Positions 8,187-17,502 are shown, numbered from the stretch's first letter. The stretch is DNA of 64,000 nucleotides from Brevibacillus antibioticus (GCF_005217615.1 NZ_SZNK01000001.1:432001-496000); one strand, 5' to 3'. Made by a program: numbers and translations. The notes: a model not told the origin generated them from the letters alone.

Positions 8187-10382
8187 CTACTTCAAGTTCT
8201 GAAAGTCTACCGCTTTTTGGCTCATCAGGTAGGAAACAATCTCTTCCTTATTGGACACTTCGTCTATAAACGTGACTTTGAAACAAATGTCATTTTCTCT
8301 CCAGAAATAGGAGATGAGAGTTGGTTCTTCTGCATTGCTCGACTCACCAAAACGCTTGTATTTCTCCGTTTTGTACACTTCATTCCCAGCGATTTTCAGC
8401 ATGTTTACCTTAACTATGTTCTTATCGTCCGCAGGGAGGAGAAATGCTACATTTCCATTCCTTTTCATATCTTCGTATATTTTCGTGTCTTTGATTTGAT
8501 CAAATGTGATTCTATTTTCCCCGCTCAATCTTTTGTTTTTCTCAGCAACATCGTAGTAAATCCCAAGGTACATGGTCTTATAATCTTCCTTATTCGCCGG
8601 CATGCTGAAATTTATCTTTGAGCTTATATCTGCTGATGTACCTTTGAACTGTCCCGGTAGCTCTAAAGGAAATTTAGGAGTAAACCCTATTGCTTTTGAG
8701 CCATGCTGTACATCTTCCGTATCATATAAGCCCATGACGTAAAGGTATAAGCCTACATAGCGTTCTTTCATCGCCTGATCCGGGTATTTCACATTCGAGA
8801 TCATTTTCACAATGTCTCCTTGAGGATCGCCATCGAAACTACTAATGTTATACTGTACTCCGTTTTCTTGCCATAGATAGTAAACGTAGTTTATTTGAGA
8901 GGAGTGTTGGCTAAGAAAAGTAACTTTCTTTACATCTAGCCCTTGGACCTTCAAATTTTGCTCCTCTATTTTTTGTTCCCCATCTCGCTTTTTTTGTTCA
9001 TCCACGATTATTTTGTAAGCCGCCTCCAATCCATTTAGTCCGCTACTTGCAGAAAAACGAACATCAGGGAATGGACCTGGTTTTCTAAATTCAATCTGAA
9101 CGTGAGTTTCTTTATTGGTACGCAACTTTTTCTGATCGATAAACATTCCGATAAACTTATAGTCCATAGCAAGCACATCAGGAACTTTAAAGGCAAAACC
9201 AGTTGTCTGTATTCCTTTTGACAAACGGTCGTATGATCGCTCATCCGAGTCAAACAAAAATCTAGCCTCTTGTTTGGTAGTAGCCTTATCGGAAGCGACT
9301 GGCTTGACGGTACTCTCCACCTTCACTGCGGCATTCGTAAGGGTCACCGAACTCATCAAAGCTACGCACAAAACGGCAGCAACCGAAAGCTTGTAAGATC
9401 CTGCTTTAAAGCTTTTTATCATTTGAATTCTCCTTATCATTTGAATTCTCCTTATCAGTTGATTCTTCTTATTTGCTTCGGTAAAGGGAAGCAAGTGAAG
9501 CTGCTGGCGATTGGTAGAAAAACGCTGCAAAAATTGAATAAACGTCATCCCGTAGGGCACTGACTCATCTTCACCCAGAACGTTCAACACATAAGCGTCA
9601 CACGCAAGCTCCCGGTCGGCCTTCATCAGTTTGACACACAACCAAACAAAAGGGTTCATCCAGTGAATGGCGAGAGCAAGTAGACCCAGTAGGTTCCACG
9701 CGATGTCTTTTCTTTTGTAGTGGGCAAGCTCGTGGGAGAAGACGTGGGTAAGCGCAGAGGTGTTCGATTCCTTGCATATCTCTTCGGGACAGTAAATCCA
9801 TGGATGGATCAACCCGGAGATATGTGGGCTTTTTCTATCGCTTCCTGAATAGATAGGGATTGGTTTGGTGATGCCAAATCTTTTTCGGCAATCATCTAGG
9901 ATGGAAATGACTTGCGGGTCGGTTGTGATTTTGAGGCTGCTCATTCTGCTTCTGGTCCGCAACATGTAGGCGCCCATAAATCCAAGCAGGGAGATACATC
10001 CCATAAGCCAGGCGCTGGCAGCTATTTTTACGCCAAGGGTGTGATTGCCCTCGACTGGGTCTGGATCGATTTTGATTGGGATGGGGGGATCCAGAAGTTT
10101 TTGATTTTCTGGCTGTTTTGCTCTCTCTCTTTTTGTAACGCGTCATTCGCAACAGGGGAGTCGGGGGAAACAGCATTTTTTATGCTGTCTACGCCTAGTT
10201 GCCAGATATTGAAGATGCTTACGGAACTGTCAGGGAGAAAAGGGAACAGAAGCCGTATTAACACAATCAGCCAAAGCGCGTGGTGAAGCCGAGCGCTTAT
10301 TCGGTGATGAAAGATTTTCTTGATGGCTAGCTCCAATGGTGGCATCAAAAACCCATAAAAAAATATCACATAGCATATTCAT
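8187..10382 (-). pseudogene. BlaR1-like metalloprotease, copy 2, frame-broken
   Basis: A second copy of the 3253-5493 gene. The start ATG (10382) and first 19 codons are intact, but a 23-base deletion at a TAGCC direct repeat removes part of the first membrane segment and shifts the frame to an early stop. A second deletion of 40 bases between AAAACAGC repeats, about 200 bases further on, restores the original frame, and a third of 6 bases follows near GGATCC. The part between the first two deletions is therefore readable only in another frame (10369-10028), and the protease plus sensor part only from 10004 on. An 18-base tandem duplication adds R-R-I-Q-M-I near the end of the membrane domain. 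H-E-L-A-H and both sensor halves survive. A shortened product from Met at 10004 is possible but would lack the N-terminal membrane segments. Confidence 0.8.
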
Positions 10383-10427
10383 GCTTTCTACCTCTTTACA
10401 GTAAGGTCTGCTGCTTTGTCATTCTTC

Positions 10428-10829
10428 TCATCTGTCATCGCCTCTGTTGCCCATGTCTCTCTGCTTTTCATTCAGAATCTTTTGGAGATGCTCGATGTCC
10501 TTCTGGGACAACTTGACGTCTTCTAAAAAATTGGTCATCATCATGTCCGCCGCCCCACTAAAGACTCTTTTCAAAAACGACTGGCTCTCTGCCCGGATGC
10601 ATTCTTTTTCGGAAATCAATGGAAAATACTTATAGCCCCTTCCCGATTTTTCAAAACCGATCACCTTTTTCTTCAAAAGTCTGTTGATGAAGGTACGAAC
10701 AGTTTGATCGGTCCACTCGATTTCATCAGGCAAGAGGAGTGCGATATTCTCAGCGTTTATAGGGTTTTTCTTCCAAATAATCTTCATGATTTCCCACTCT
10801 GCTTCCGAAATTTTCGGGAGATTGTGCAT
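10428..10829 (-). CDS. blaI: BlaI/MecI/CopY-family repressor, copy 2
   Basis: A 133-residue repressor almost identical to copy 1 (two substitutions), with the same AGGAGGTGA ribosome site and the same start. While the partner protease gene downstream has decayed, this repressor has kept a full reading frame, so selection or recent gene conversion seems to maintain it. With the same operators in front of both copies, the two repressors should cross-regulate and perhaps heterodimerise. Only copy 1 of the sensor could relieve repression. Confidence 0.9.
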   Translation of the reverse strand: MHNLPKISEAEWEIMKIIWKKNPINAENIALLLPDEIEWTDQTVRTFINRLLKKKVIGFEKSGRGYKYFPLISEKECIRAESQSFLKRVFSGAADMMMTNFLEDVKLSQKDIEHLQKILNEKQRDMGNRGDDR

Positions 10830-10855
10830 GTACTCACCTCCTCATCCATCTTTTG

Positions 10856-10916
10856 ATTTACAAATGTAAATATAATCTGTTGGGTTAATATTACAAATGT
10901 AAATGAAATGTGTCAA
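10856..10916 (-). promoter_or_regulatory. Sigma-A promoter with two BlaI-type operators, copy 2
   Basis: TTGACA (10916-10911), 17 bases, TAATAT (10893-10888) on the minus strand. The dyads are at 10904-10890 (ATTTACATTTGTAAT, a better palindrome than in copy 1) and 10871-10856. Homology with copy 1 fades about 60 bases further upstream. Confidence 0.8.
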
Positions 10917-11073
10917 GAGTCGTTTTCCATTTTTAACCATAGGCTACTATTTACGTACGCACGGCTCAGCTGCGGCTCAATTCGGCCGGAATCGCAAGGG
11001 AATGTTCGTAACAATTTTTACAGTCCTTCACAGCAGCTTGAAAGAGAGGTGGTTCACATGTAGCTGCAGTGGG

Positions 11074-11532
11074 GAGAAGAAGATTTCCAGTCTACGCTCC
11101 GGGCTACGTCCTACTAGGAAGTGTAGACTGGCCGCTCCGCAGCAATTTGCGGGGAAATGCAAAAGTGGTAGCCGCTACGCCGTTTGGGCACGTTGCATTT
11201 CTTTTGTCCGCAAATCACTGCGAAGCTGGGTTGGACTTCGAAAGTCGCTAGGACTGGAAATATTCTTCTCTGGCTTAGCTATTCGATGATTTTCAATCGT
11301 TCAAAGCCTATTAAAAAACCAACAGCTCGTAAGGAAACAGGAGAAATAAGCGAAGATCTTTGGGGCACCTACCGAGGCGCAATGGCAAAAGCGAAACACG
11401 CCTTTAAGCGTCCACCTCTGAAAAGCATCCCTGAACCTCTACTTTGGACGCGGTTTCGCTTTTTCCATGGAGCCGTGCAGTCAATCCCCCTAGCTGGTGA
11501 CCCAAGAAGCTGGAGCGTTTTCTCCTGTTTCC
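11074..11532. repeat. 459-bp composite hairpin element, copy 3
   Basis: Unit A 11074-11270 (left arm GAGAAGAAGATTTCCAGTC, one mismatch) and unit B 11333-11532. There is no partial unit A after it; the next sequence is the regulatory region of the ammonia-lyase gene. It forms most of the gene-free stretch 10830-11712, with the BlaI operators before it and the sigma-54 promoter after it. Confidence 0.85.
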
Positions 11533-11556
11533 TCCCACCACAACAGCTGGAATAAT

Positions 11557-11620
11557 GAGTATCAAAAGAAGACTAAAAGTATCGAAATGATACATTTAAA
11601 TCTCATTATGATACGATTGC
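11557..11620 (+). promoter_or_regulatory. Candidate upstream activator sites for the sigma-54 promoter
   Basis: A perfect dyad GTATC-GAAAT-GATAC (11579-11593) is flanked by further GTATC (about 11559) and ATGATAC (about 11608) half sites. They lie 40-100 bases upstream of the -24/-12 promoter, the usual place for an enhancer-binding protein. Binding by the 13145-14926 regulator is inference. Confidence 0.45.
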
Positions 11621-11654
11621 TACCAAAATAATAATCCTTCCACGCCTCGCACAG

Positions 11655-11671
11655 TTGGCACGATTCTTGCT
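11655..11671 (+). promoter_or_regulatory. Sigma-54 (-24/-12) promoter of the ammonia-lyase gene
   Basis: TTGGCACGATTCTTGCT matches the sigma-54 consensus TGGCAC-N5-TTGCW at every conserved base with correct spacing. It ends about 40 bases before the start codon. Confidence 0.9.
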
Positions 11672-11712
11672 TTATCAAAGTAGGATGAAACCACCCGAGG
11701 AGGAACCCATCG

Positions 11713-12951
11713 ATGGATAAACGACCACCAATCTACGTTGTGAAAAATAAGAGAAAAAATAGCGAGAGTTCTCGCATTCCTACCTATTTGAGCGAAAAAG
11801 AAACCCGTTTTGCCAAAGCCTTTCATCAATCTCTCGCAAACTACGAGCCGACTCCCCTCGTTACATTGCCTGCATTGGCACGTGAGCTGGGAGTAGAACA
11901 GGTCCTTGTTAAAGATGAGTCCAAGCGATTTGGCCTCAATGCTTTCAAGGTTCTGGGAGCCTCTTACGCGATGGCTCGTTTCTTGTGCGAAAAGCTGGGG
12001 AAATCGACAGAAGAGATGACCTTTGAAGCACTGTGCTCCCCAGAAATGAGAGAGCAAATCGGAGAAGTCACGTTCGTCACGGCAACAGATGGCAATCACG
12101 GAAGGGCCGTTGCATGGGCTGCCAAGGCGCTCGGACAGCATGCCGTTGTATACTTGCCCAAAGGCTCCGCCCAGCAACGGGTAGATGCGATACGCGAGGC
12201 GGGCGCAGAAGTCCACGTCATTAATGGAAACTACGATGAAGCCGTGTGTCTCTCTGAACAAATGGCCAAGGAACGTGGTTGGCAAGTGATTCAAGATACG
12301 GCATGGGAAGGCTACACGACCATTCCCATGTGGATCATGCAAGGCTATACAACGATGGTTACAGAAGCCATGGAACAACTCTCAGCCCTCACTGACACCA
12401 AACAGCCGACGCATCTAATCTTGCAGGCAGGAGTCGGTTCCATGGCCGCCGCAGTCTTGGGACATTTCGTAGCGGCGCAAGCAAACAAGGACCTAATAAC
12501 CGTGATTGTAGAGCCGCATAGTGCCAATTGCATGGTCCTCTCAGCAGAAAAGAATGACGGACAACCACATGCAGCTACGGGAGAGCTCGGAACCATCATG
12601 GCAGGTCTGGCATGTGGCGAGCCGAATCCAATGGCATGGGAGATCTTGCAGGAGCATGCAGACTTCTTCGTCAGCTGTGCCGATTACGTGGCGGCAAACG
12701 GCATGCGTATACTTGCGGCACCGACGGGAGGCGACCCTTCTATTGTGAGCGGGGAAAGTGGAGCAGTCGGGGTAGGGCTACTCGCTGCTTTGATGAGCAA
12801 GCCCATGTATCATCAACAGCGTGAGCAGCTTGGCTTGAATAAAAATTCCGTTGTTCTGTGCTTTAGTACGGAAGGTGATACGGATCAGGATATATACAGA
12901 CGCATTATCTGGGAAGGAGCATGCCGAGAAGAGGAGGATATGACAAAATGA
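11713..12951 (+). CDS. dpaL: Diaminopropionate ammonia-lyase
   Basis: A 412-residue fold-type II PLP enzyme of the YgeX/DpaL family, which converts 2,3-diaminopropionate (and some D-/L-amino acids such as serine) to pyruvate and ammonia. The PLP lysine lies in S-K-R-F-G-L-N-A-F-K-V-L-G-A; the phosphate and substrate loops T-A-T-D-G-N-H-G-R and Q-A-G-V-G-S-M-A are present; E-S-G-A-V-G-V-G lies in the C-terminal part. ATG at 11713 follows GAGGAGG. A sigma-54 promoter precedes it, so expression should depend on an activator, most likely the regulator at 13145-14926. The gene overlaps a 30-residue ORF at its 3' end. Role: catabolism of diaminopropionate as carbon and nitrogen source. Confidence 0.9.
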   Translation: MDKRPPIYVVKNKRKNSESSRIPTYLSEKETRFAKAFHQSLANYEPTPLVTLPALARELGVEQVLVKDESKRFGLNAFKVLGASYAMARFLCEKLGKSTEEMTFEALCSPEMREQIGEVTFVTATDGNHGRAVAWAAKALGQHAVVYLPKGSAQQRVDAIREAGAEVHVINGNYDEAVCLSEQMAKERGWQVIQDTAWEGYTTIPMWIMQGYTTMVTEAMEQLSALTDTKQPTHLILQAGVGSMAAAVLGHFVAAQANKDLITVIVEPHSANCMVLSAEKNDGQPHAATGELGTIMAGLACGEPNPMAWEILQEHADFFVSCADYVAANGMRILAAPTGGDPSIVSGESGAVGVGLLAALMSKPMYHQQREQLGLNKNSVVLCFSTEGDTDQDIYRRIIWEGACREEEDMTK

Positions 12952-13040
12952 ACGTGGCGATCAATCGAAACGAACTAATTTCATTGGTTGCAGAACTTAA
13001 TCCGTATCGACTCCGTAAATCTGAAGATGAGACGTTTTAA
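12948..13040 (+). CDS. Small 30-residue ORF coupled to dpaL
   Basis: ATG at 12948 overlaps the dpaL stop (AAATGA) and has its own GAGGAGG about eight bases upstream, so it should be translated. It encodes M-N-V-A-I-N-R-N-E-L-I-S-L-V-A-E-L-N and 12 more residues, mostly helical and charged. I do not recognise it. It may be a true small protein or the remnant N-terminus of a former downstream catabolic gene, since the ribosome site is strong but the frame stops early. Confidence 0.5.
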   Translation: MNVAINRNELISLVAELNPYRLRKSEDETF

Positions 13041-13144
13041 GCAAGCGCCGAGCTGTCATTTTTGCGAGAGCCGTTTGAAGTCGGGCTGGCTTCTCCTGTG
13101 ATGCGCTATAATGTAGGCAAGAGATTGACGGGAGGGGAAGCCAA

Positions 13145-14926
13145 ATGCCCTTGCGAGATATTCAAGAAAGTGTGCAACAGATTGCTTCGGCTGTTGCATC
13201 CGTTCTGCGCGTAGAGGTAGAGATTGCGGACAGTCAGTTTTTGCGGATCGCAGGGACGGGGAAGAATGAGGCTGGGGTTTTGCGGACGATGGCAGGAGAG
13301 GATCATATATACCGAGAGTCGTTGCTCGCCGGGCATCCTGTTGTGATTAGGCATCCGGGGCAGGATGAGCGGTGTCGTCCCTGTATGCATTATGGAAATT
13401 GCACGGAGACGGGAGAGATTTGCTGCCCGATACAATTAGACAATGAAAATATAGGTGTGATCGGCCTGCTCGCTTTTGATGAGGAGCAGCGCGAGCGGTT
13501 GTTTACAGATGTGGATGCGATATTGACCTATTTGCAAAAAATGGCCGAGCTGATCGCCATTAAGCTAAAAGAGCACTATTTGTACGTCGAGCAGTTGCAT
13601 ACGGTAGAAAAGCTGCGTGTCGTCATGGATGAAATGGACAAGGCTATGTTTCTCGTCGATCAAGACAATCGGATCATTCAGGCGAACCAGCGTGCCCGTC
13701 AATATTTGCTGCTCGATCACGACGACAGTCAGGCGGTAGAATGGATCGATGCTATTCGTCGTGCAGATGTCGCGCAGTCTGCGCCAAAGCAGGTCGTTTT
13801 GTCTATCGGTCAGGAGGACAAGACATTTTTGTTTGCCATCAAGCCCATTCTACTGGCAGGAACGGTCAAAGAATGGGTGATTACGCTAGATGATGTACAG
13901 GAAGTCGTGCAAATCGCTAGGCAGGTGAGTGGATACTCGGAGCCCGACCCTTTTCGGATGATTGGTGGAAACAGTCCTGCGATTGTACAGGCAAAGGAAG
14001 TGGCAAGACGTGTAGCAGCCAGTGATTCGACGGTCCTGCTCCAAGGTGAAAGTGGAACTGGAAAGGAGCTCTTTGCCAGAGCGATTCATAAGGCAAGCCC
14101 GCGCCGTAACGAGCCGTTCCTTTCGATTAATTGCGCCGCAATCCCTGAGCATTTGATGGAAAGCGAGTTGTTCGGTTACGAGGAAGGCTCATTCACAGGA
14201 GCACGAAAAGGTGGAAAACCGGGTTTGTTTGAGGTCGCAGGAAAAGGCACACTGTTCCTCGATGAAATCGGGGATATGTCTATGCATTTACAGAGTAAGC
14301 TACTGCGCGTCTTGCAAGAAAAGGAACTGTACCGAATAGGAGGAAACGGCAAGCCCATACGCTTTGCGGCAAGGATCATTGCAGCGACCCATCTGGATTT
14401 GCAGGAGCGGGTAGACGCGGGGGTGTTTCGGTTGGACCTGTACTATCGCTTGCATGTGATTCCCATCCACTTACCCTCGCTGCGAGAACGTAGAGAGGAT
14501 ATACTGCCTTTGGCGAATGATATCCTATTGGGGCATGGGAATCGGGTGGGGAAAAAGTTGCTCGGCTTTTCCCAAGAGACGCAAAACGTCCTGTTTCATC
14601 ACGATTGGAGAGGAAACGTCCGAGAGTTGGAAAATGTAATCGAATATGCGGTCAATATGGAAGCAACCTCTTGGGTTCAGCCCGCGAGCTTGCCCATTCG
14701 AACAGGAATGCTGCGTGAATCTTCCCCACATTCTTTAGAGGAAAGTCAGGGGCCATTTGACTGGCAAAAGCAAGGACTTATCCTGAAAGAATTGGAACGA
14801 GCAGCAATCGATACGGCGATGCAACAAATCCGCGATAGAAACGGAAGAAAAGAAGAAGCAGCTGCGCTATTAGGCATAAGCCGGGCAACGCTGTTTCGGA
14901 AACTGCGCGAGTACGGTATCACCTGA
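13145..14926 (+). CDS. Sigma-54-dependent enhancer-binding regulator with N-terminal cysteine cluster
   Basis: A 593-residue activator. The N-terminal sensor (1-140) carries C77-x2-C80-x5-C86-x6-C93-C94, which looks like a metal or Fe-S site. A PAS-like domain follows (about 150-250), then the AAA+ core: Walker A G-E-S-G-T-G-K-E (301-308), the sigma-54 contact loop as G-S-F-T-G-A (348-353), Walker [11 protein letters not shown] (368-377). A Fis-type helix-turn-helix closes the protein ([15 protein letters not shown]). ATG at 13145 follows GGGAGGGG. Placed right behind the sigma-54-driven dpaL on the same strand, it is the obvious activator of that gene; the inducer is unknown. Confidence 0.88.
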   Translation: MPLRDIQESVQQIASAVASVLRVEVEIADSQFLRIAGTGKNEAGVLRTMAGEDHIYRESLLAGHPVVIRHPGQDERCRPCMHYGNCTETGEICCPIQLDNENIGVIGLLAFDEEQRERLFTDVDAILTYLQKMAELIAIKLKEHYLYVEQLHTVEKLRVVMDEMDKAMFLVDQDNRIIQANQRARQYLLLDHDDSQAVEWIDAIRRADVAQSAPKQVVLSIGQEDKTFLFAIKPILLAGTVKEWVITLDDVQEVVQIARQVSGYSEPDPFRMIGGNSPAIVQAKEVARRVAASDSTVLLQGESGTGKELFARAIHKASPRRNEPFLSINCAAIPEHLMESELFGYEEGSFTGARKGGKPGLFEVAGKGTLFLDEIGDMSMHLQSKLLRVLQEKELYRIGGNGKPIRFAARIIAATHLDLQERVDAGVFRLDLYYRLHVIPIHLPSLRERREDILPLANDILLGHGNRVGKKLLGFSQETQNVLFHHDWRGNVRELENVIEYAVNMEATSWVQPASLPIRTGMLRESSPHSLEESQGPFDWQKQGLILKELERAAIDTAMQQIRDRNGRKEEAAALLGISRATLFRKLREYGIT

Positions 14927-14947
14927 TCTTTGCTGCTGGCCGATTTT

Positions 14948-14976
14948 TTGGGATTGGGCGGATAATGTGTTATGAT
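14948..14976 (+). promoter_or_regulatory. Sigma-A promoter of the signal peptidase gene
   Basis: TTGGGA (14948-14953), a 17-base spacer and TATGAT (14971-14976), about 50 bases before the start codon. Confidence 0.55.
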
Positions 14977-15026
14977 GGTTTCGATACAAAAAATAGAATG
15001 GTAAAAGGAAGGAGTGCCAAAAGAAA

Positions 15027-15584
15027 ATGAAAGAAGTTTTGGGATGGATTCGATCGATAACCTTTGCTGTCGTTTTCGCTCTTGTCCTCGGAATTTTTGT
15101 ATTTCAACCGTTCAAAGTTGATGGGCATTCCATGGACCCTACCTTACAAGACGAACAGCGCATATATGTGTCTAAACTATCACACACGTTTTCTTATTTG
15201 CCAGATTACGGCGATATTGTCGTGATCGACAGCCGGGTAGAGCGAAACCGTACATTGATGGACGATATCATGGGGCATCCCTTGGTGTCGCTGGCCACAG
15301 GTCAAGGCGATGATCACACGATGTATGTCAAGCGGGTCATTGGAAGACCAGGCGACGTACTGGAGTTCAAAGACAACAAGGTGTATCGAAACGGTGAGGC
15401 ATTGAACGAACCGTACATCAAAGAAACGATGGATTATGTAGCAGACGGAAAGATCACGGTTCCAGCCGATCATGTTTTTGTCATGGGAGATAACCGGAAT
15501 CACAGCACAGATTCCCGCGATATTGGTTTTATTCCTCTGGATCATGTGATGGGAACCATGATCGAAAATCCTCTCAATAAGTAA
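15027..15584 (+). CDS. sipS: Type I signal peptidase
   Basis: A 185-residue membrane serine protease that removes signal peptides from exported proteins. One N-terminal membrane anchor (about 8-27) is followed by the catalytic serine in G-H-S-M-D-P-T-L and the lysine in Y-V-K-R-V-I-G-R-P-G-D. The C-terminal signature G-D-N-R-N-H-S-T-D-S-R-D-I-G is complete. Length and single anchor match the Bacillus SipS/SipT group. ATG at 15027 follows AAGGAAGGAG. It is transcribed alone, with its own promoter and a terminator right behind it. Bacillales carry several paralogues, so which one this is remains open. Confidence 0.92.
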   Translation: MKEVLGWIRSITFAVVFALVLGIFVFQPFKVDGHSMDPTLQDEQRIYVSKLSHTFSYLPDYGDIVVIDSRVERNRTLMDDIMGHPLVSLATGQGDDHTMYVKRVIGRPGDVLEFKDNKVYRNGEALNEPYIKETMDYVADGKITVPADHVFVMGDNRNHSTDSRDIGFIPLDHVMGTMIENPLNK

Positions 15585-15594
15585 AACGTGAAGG

Positions 15595-15632
15595 AGAAAA
15601 GGTTGTCCATTTATGGGCATCCTTTTTTCGAT
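15595..15632 (+). terminator. Intrinsic terminator after sipS
   Basis: AAAAGGTTGTCC pairs with GGGCATCCTTTT (one mismatch and one G-T pair) and runs into TTTTTT. Confidence 0.7.
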
Positions 15633-15695
15633 GAAACAAAACTCTTCTGTCCACGTCTTACGGGTAATGAATACGAGGGGGAAGAGGTGTAGTCC

Positions 15696-15911
15696 TTGAA
15701 AAAACAGTTTATCTTCACCAAGCTTTTATTGATAGGGATGCTTGCTTGTGCAACTACTGTAAGTGCACACTCTTCAAGTAACTCAAATGCGGGGTCCCAG
15801 CATCAGTTCATCCCGAACGCGAAACCAACAGACTGGCAAGACGCCAAGATCATGCCACTTCCAGGTCCCGATGAGTGGAAGACTCATGTAAGGCTTTTGA
15901 AGACGGACTGA
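15696..15911 (+). CDS. Small secreted protein of unknown function
   Basis: A 71-residue protein starting at TTG (15696) behind GGGGAAGAGGTG. A clear signal peptide (K-K-Q ... L-L-L-I-G-M-L-A-C-A-T-T-V-S-A, cleavage after A-S/V-S-A at about residue 24) leaves a mature peptide of about 47 residues. The mature part is rich in Ser, Asn and Gly, then contains P-T-D-W-Q-D-A-K-I-M-P-L-P-G-P-D-E-W-K. No cysteines remain in the mature form. It is not recognised. It sits between the signal peptidase and a regulator with terminators on both sides, so it is its own transcription unit. Confidence 0.65.
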   Translation: MKKQFIFTKLLLIGMLACATTVSAHSSSNSNAGSQHQFIPNAKPTDWQDAKIMPLPGPDEWKTHVRLLKTD

Positions 15912-15932
15912 TAGCAGTCAATATGGTAAACT

Positions 15933-15969
15933 AATACCAGCCCATTCTCTTTAGGCTGGTATTTCTTTT
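15933..15969 (+). terminator. Intrinsic terminator after the small secreted protein
   Basis: AATACCAGCC and GGCTGGTATT form a perfect 10-base stem followed by TCTTTTG. Confidence 0.85.
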
Positions 15970-16005
15970 GCTAGTTCATTAGGTAATGGTCGAGGAGGAC
16001 GGCTT

Positions 16006-17502
16006 ATGCCCAGCATTTTGATAGCAGATCGAGACCAGAACGAACGAATCGGGATCGGATGGCTCGTCAACAGCTATGCCATTCCGTATGACAGGGTGCA
16101 TAGTGCCGGAACCATGGAAGACGTTTTCGAAATGATGGAAGCGCATACACCGGAAGTACTCTGTATTGAACTGGACATGATCGGGCGCGGGCAGTGGGAC
16201 CGGCTGAAGCTTCTGGTGGATCAGTATCGTCCGACCGTTGTGGTGAGCACATCAGAGGCGACGTTCGAGCGTGCGATGCAGGGGATTGGACTTTTTGCAC
16301 GTGATCTATGGCTGAAGCCACAGACACCGGAATACATCAGGAGAATCTTGACGAGATGCTGTCAGGAGCGCTTGGATCGGAAGCGAATGAACGAAGTGAA
16401 GGGAACGGGATCAGACAACAACAGGGATGTCTCATATCTTGACCTGTTTTTCCCTGGGCATACACAAGCCAAGTCTTATTCGCTCATGCTGGCTCAATTG
16501 GAGGATCCGAAGCGGCATCCGGAACTGCTGCGCTTTTTTGAGGAATATCCGTTTCGCGACAAACCAAATCTTTTGCCGTTAGGGGAGACCATTGTGGGTG
16601 TTTTTCCCATGGATGCTGCGGTCTCGCCTTCTACGCTCCACCAAATGGGCAAGCGTTTGCTGATGGACTGGGAAGCAAACAATGATGCGCCGCTCTTTTT
16701 GGTTATGTATGACGCAAGCAACCATGAGCAGAGCTTGAACGAAACGTATGCGGAAGCGAGCCAAGCCCTGCAAGTGCGCTTTTTCAAAGGATATCGGCAA
16801 GTGACGATCGTTGACAATCGTGTGAATTGGACGATGATTGACCCATTTTTGACACCCGCCGAACAGCGCACGTGGGTTGAAATGCTGGATGAAGGAAATC
16901 GGGAGGAGTTGAAGCAGTGGCTGTATACACACTTCTTTTACAAGGAAGAGCCTTATCCAGAGCCAGGACTGTTGCGTATTCGGCTGACGAGTATTTTGGC
17001 CCAAGTCAGACGGTACATGATATCACGTGGTCTTGACTCTGCACCTTTGGAAGAAGAGTATCACCGGGTTTTCGAAACGATTCTGTACTCGCCGATCTTG
17101 TATCGGATCGTAGTGGAACTGCTGCTGTTCATCAATCAGCTTCTTGATGCCGCTCATACTCCCATCGACGAGTCCCGTGTAGATGTCGTGGAACAGGCGA
17201 TTCGCTATATAGAAGGACGTTACACCGATCCTGCGTTGCGTCTGGAGGAAGTCGCACGCTATATCGACCGTAGCCCTTCCTATTTCAGTACGCTGCTCGC
17301 CCAAAAGCAAGGAAGCTCTTTTCGCCAGATACTCACATCGTTGCGGGTAAAAGAAGCACGCCGATTGCTCCTTGAGACATCCATGTCTGTTCAAGAGGTG
17401 GCAGAGCGGTGCGGATTCATTAACGCCAATTATTTCAGTAAAATTTTTAAGGAAAAGACAGGGACAACTCCACGTTTGTTACGAAATCAGAAGAAAAGAT
17501 AG
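16006..17502 (+). CDS. Response-regulator-like protein with AraC-type DNA-binding domain
   Basis: A 498-residue regulator. The N-terminus resembles a receiver domain: acidic pocket A-D-R-D near residues 6-9, possible phospho-acceptor Asp in I-E-L-D-M, conserved Ser/Thr in V-V-V-S-T-S, and the Lys in D-L-W-L-K-P. A long middle region (about 130-390) is typical of YesN-like regulators. The C-terminus is a double AraC helix-turn-helix (L-E-E-V-A-R-Y-I-D-R-S-P-S-Y-F-S and V-Q-E-V-A-E-R-C-G-F ... N-Y-F-S-K-I-F-K). No histidine kinase gene is adjacent. It precedes the histidine-degradation genes but a strong terminator separates them, so control of hutUI is only a possibility. Confidence 0.85.
   Translation: MPSILIADRDQNERIGIGWLVNSYAIPYDRVHSAGTMEDVFEMMEAHTPEVLCIELDMIGRGQWDRLKLLVDQYRPTVVVSTSEATFERAMQGIGLFARDLWLKPQTPEYIRRILTRCCQERLDRKRMNEVKGTGSDNNRDVSYLDLFFPGHTQAKSYSLMLAQLEDPKRHPELLRFFEEYPFRDKPNLLPLGETIVGVFPMDAAVSPSTLHQMGKRLLMDWEANNDAPLFLVMYDASNHEQSLNETYAEASQALQVRFFKGYRQVTIVDNRVNWTMIDPFLTPAEQRTWVEMLDEGNREELKQWLYTHFFYKEEPYPEPGLLRIRLTSILAQVRRYMISRGLDSAPLEEEYHRVFETILYSPILYRIVVELLLFINQLLDAAHTPIDESRVDVVEQAIRYIEGRYTDPALRLEEVARYIDRSPSYFSTLLAQKQGSSFRQILTSLRVKEARRLLLETSMSVQEVAERCGFINANYFSKIFKEKTGTTPRLLRNQKKR

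Noticed and set aside
2591..11532. CRISPR array
   Set aside because: Only three copies, kilobases apart, with a 459-bp unit; no short regularly spaced repeats or cas genes.
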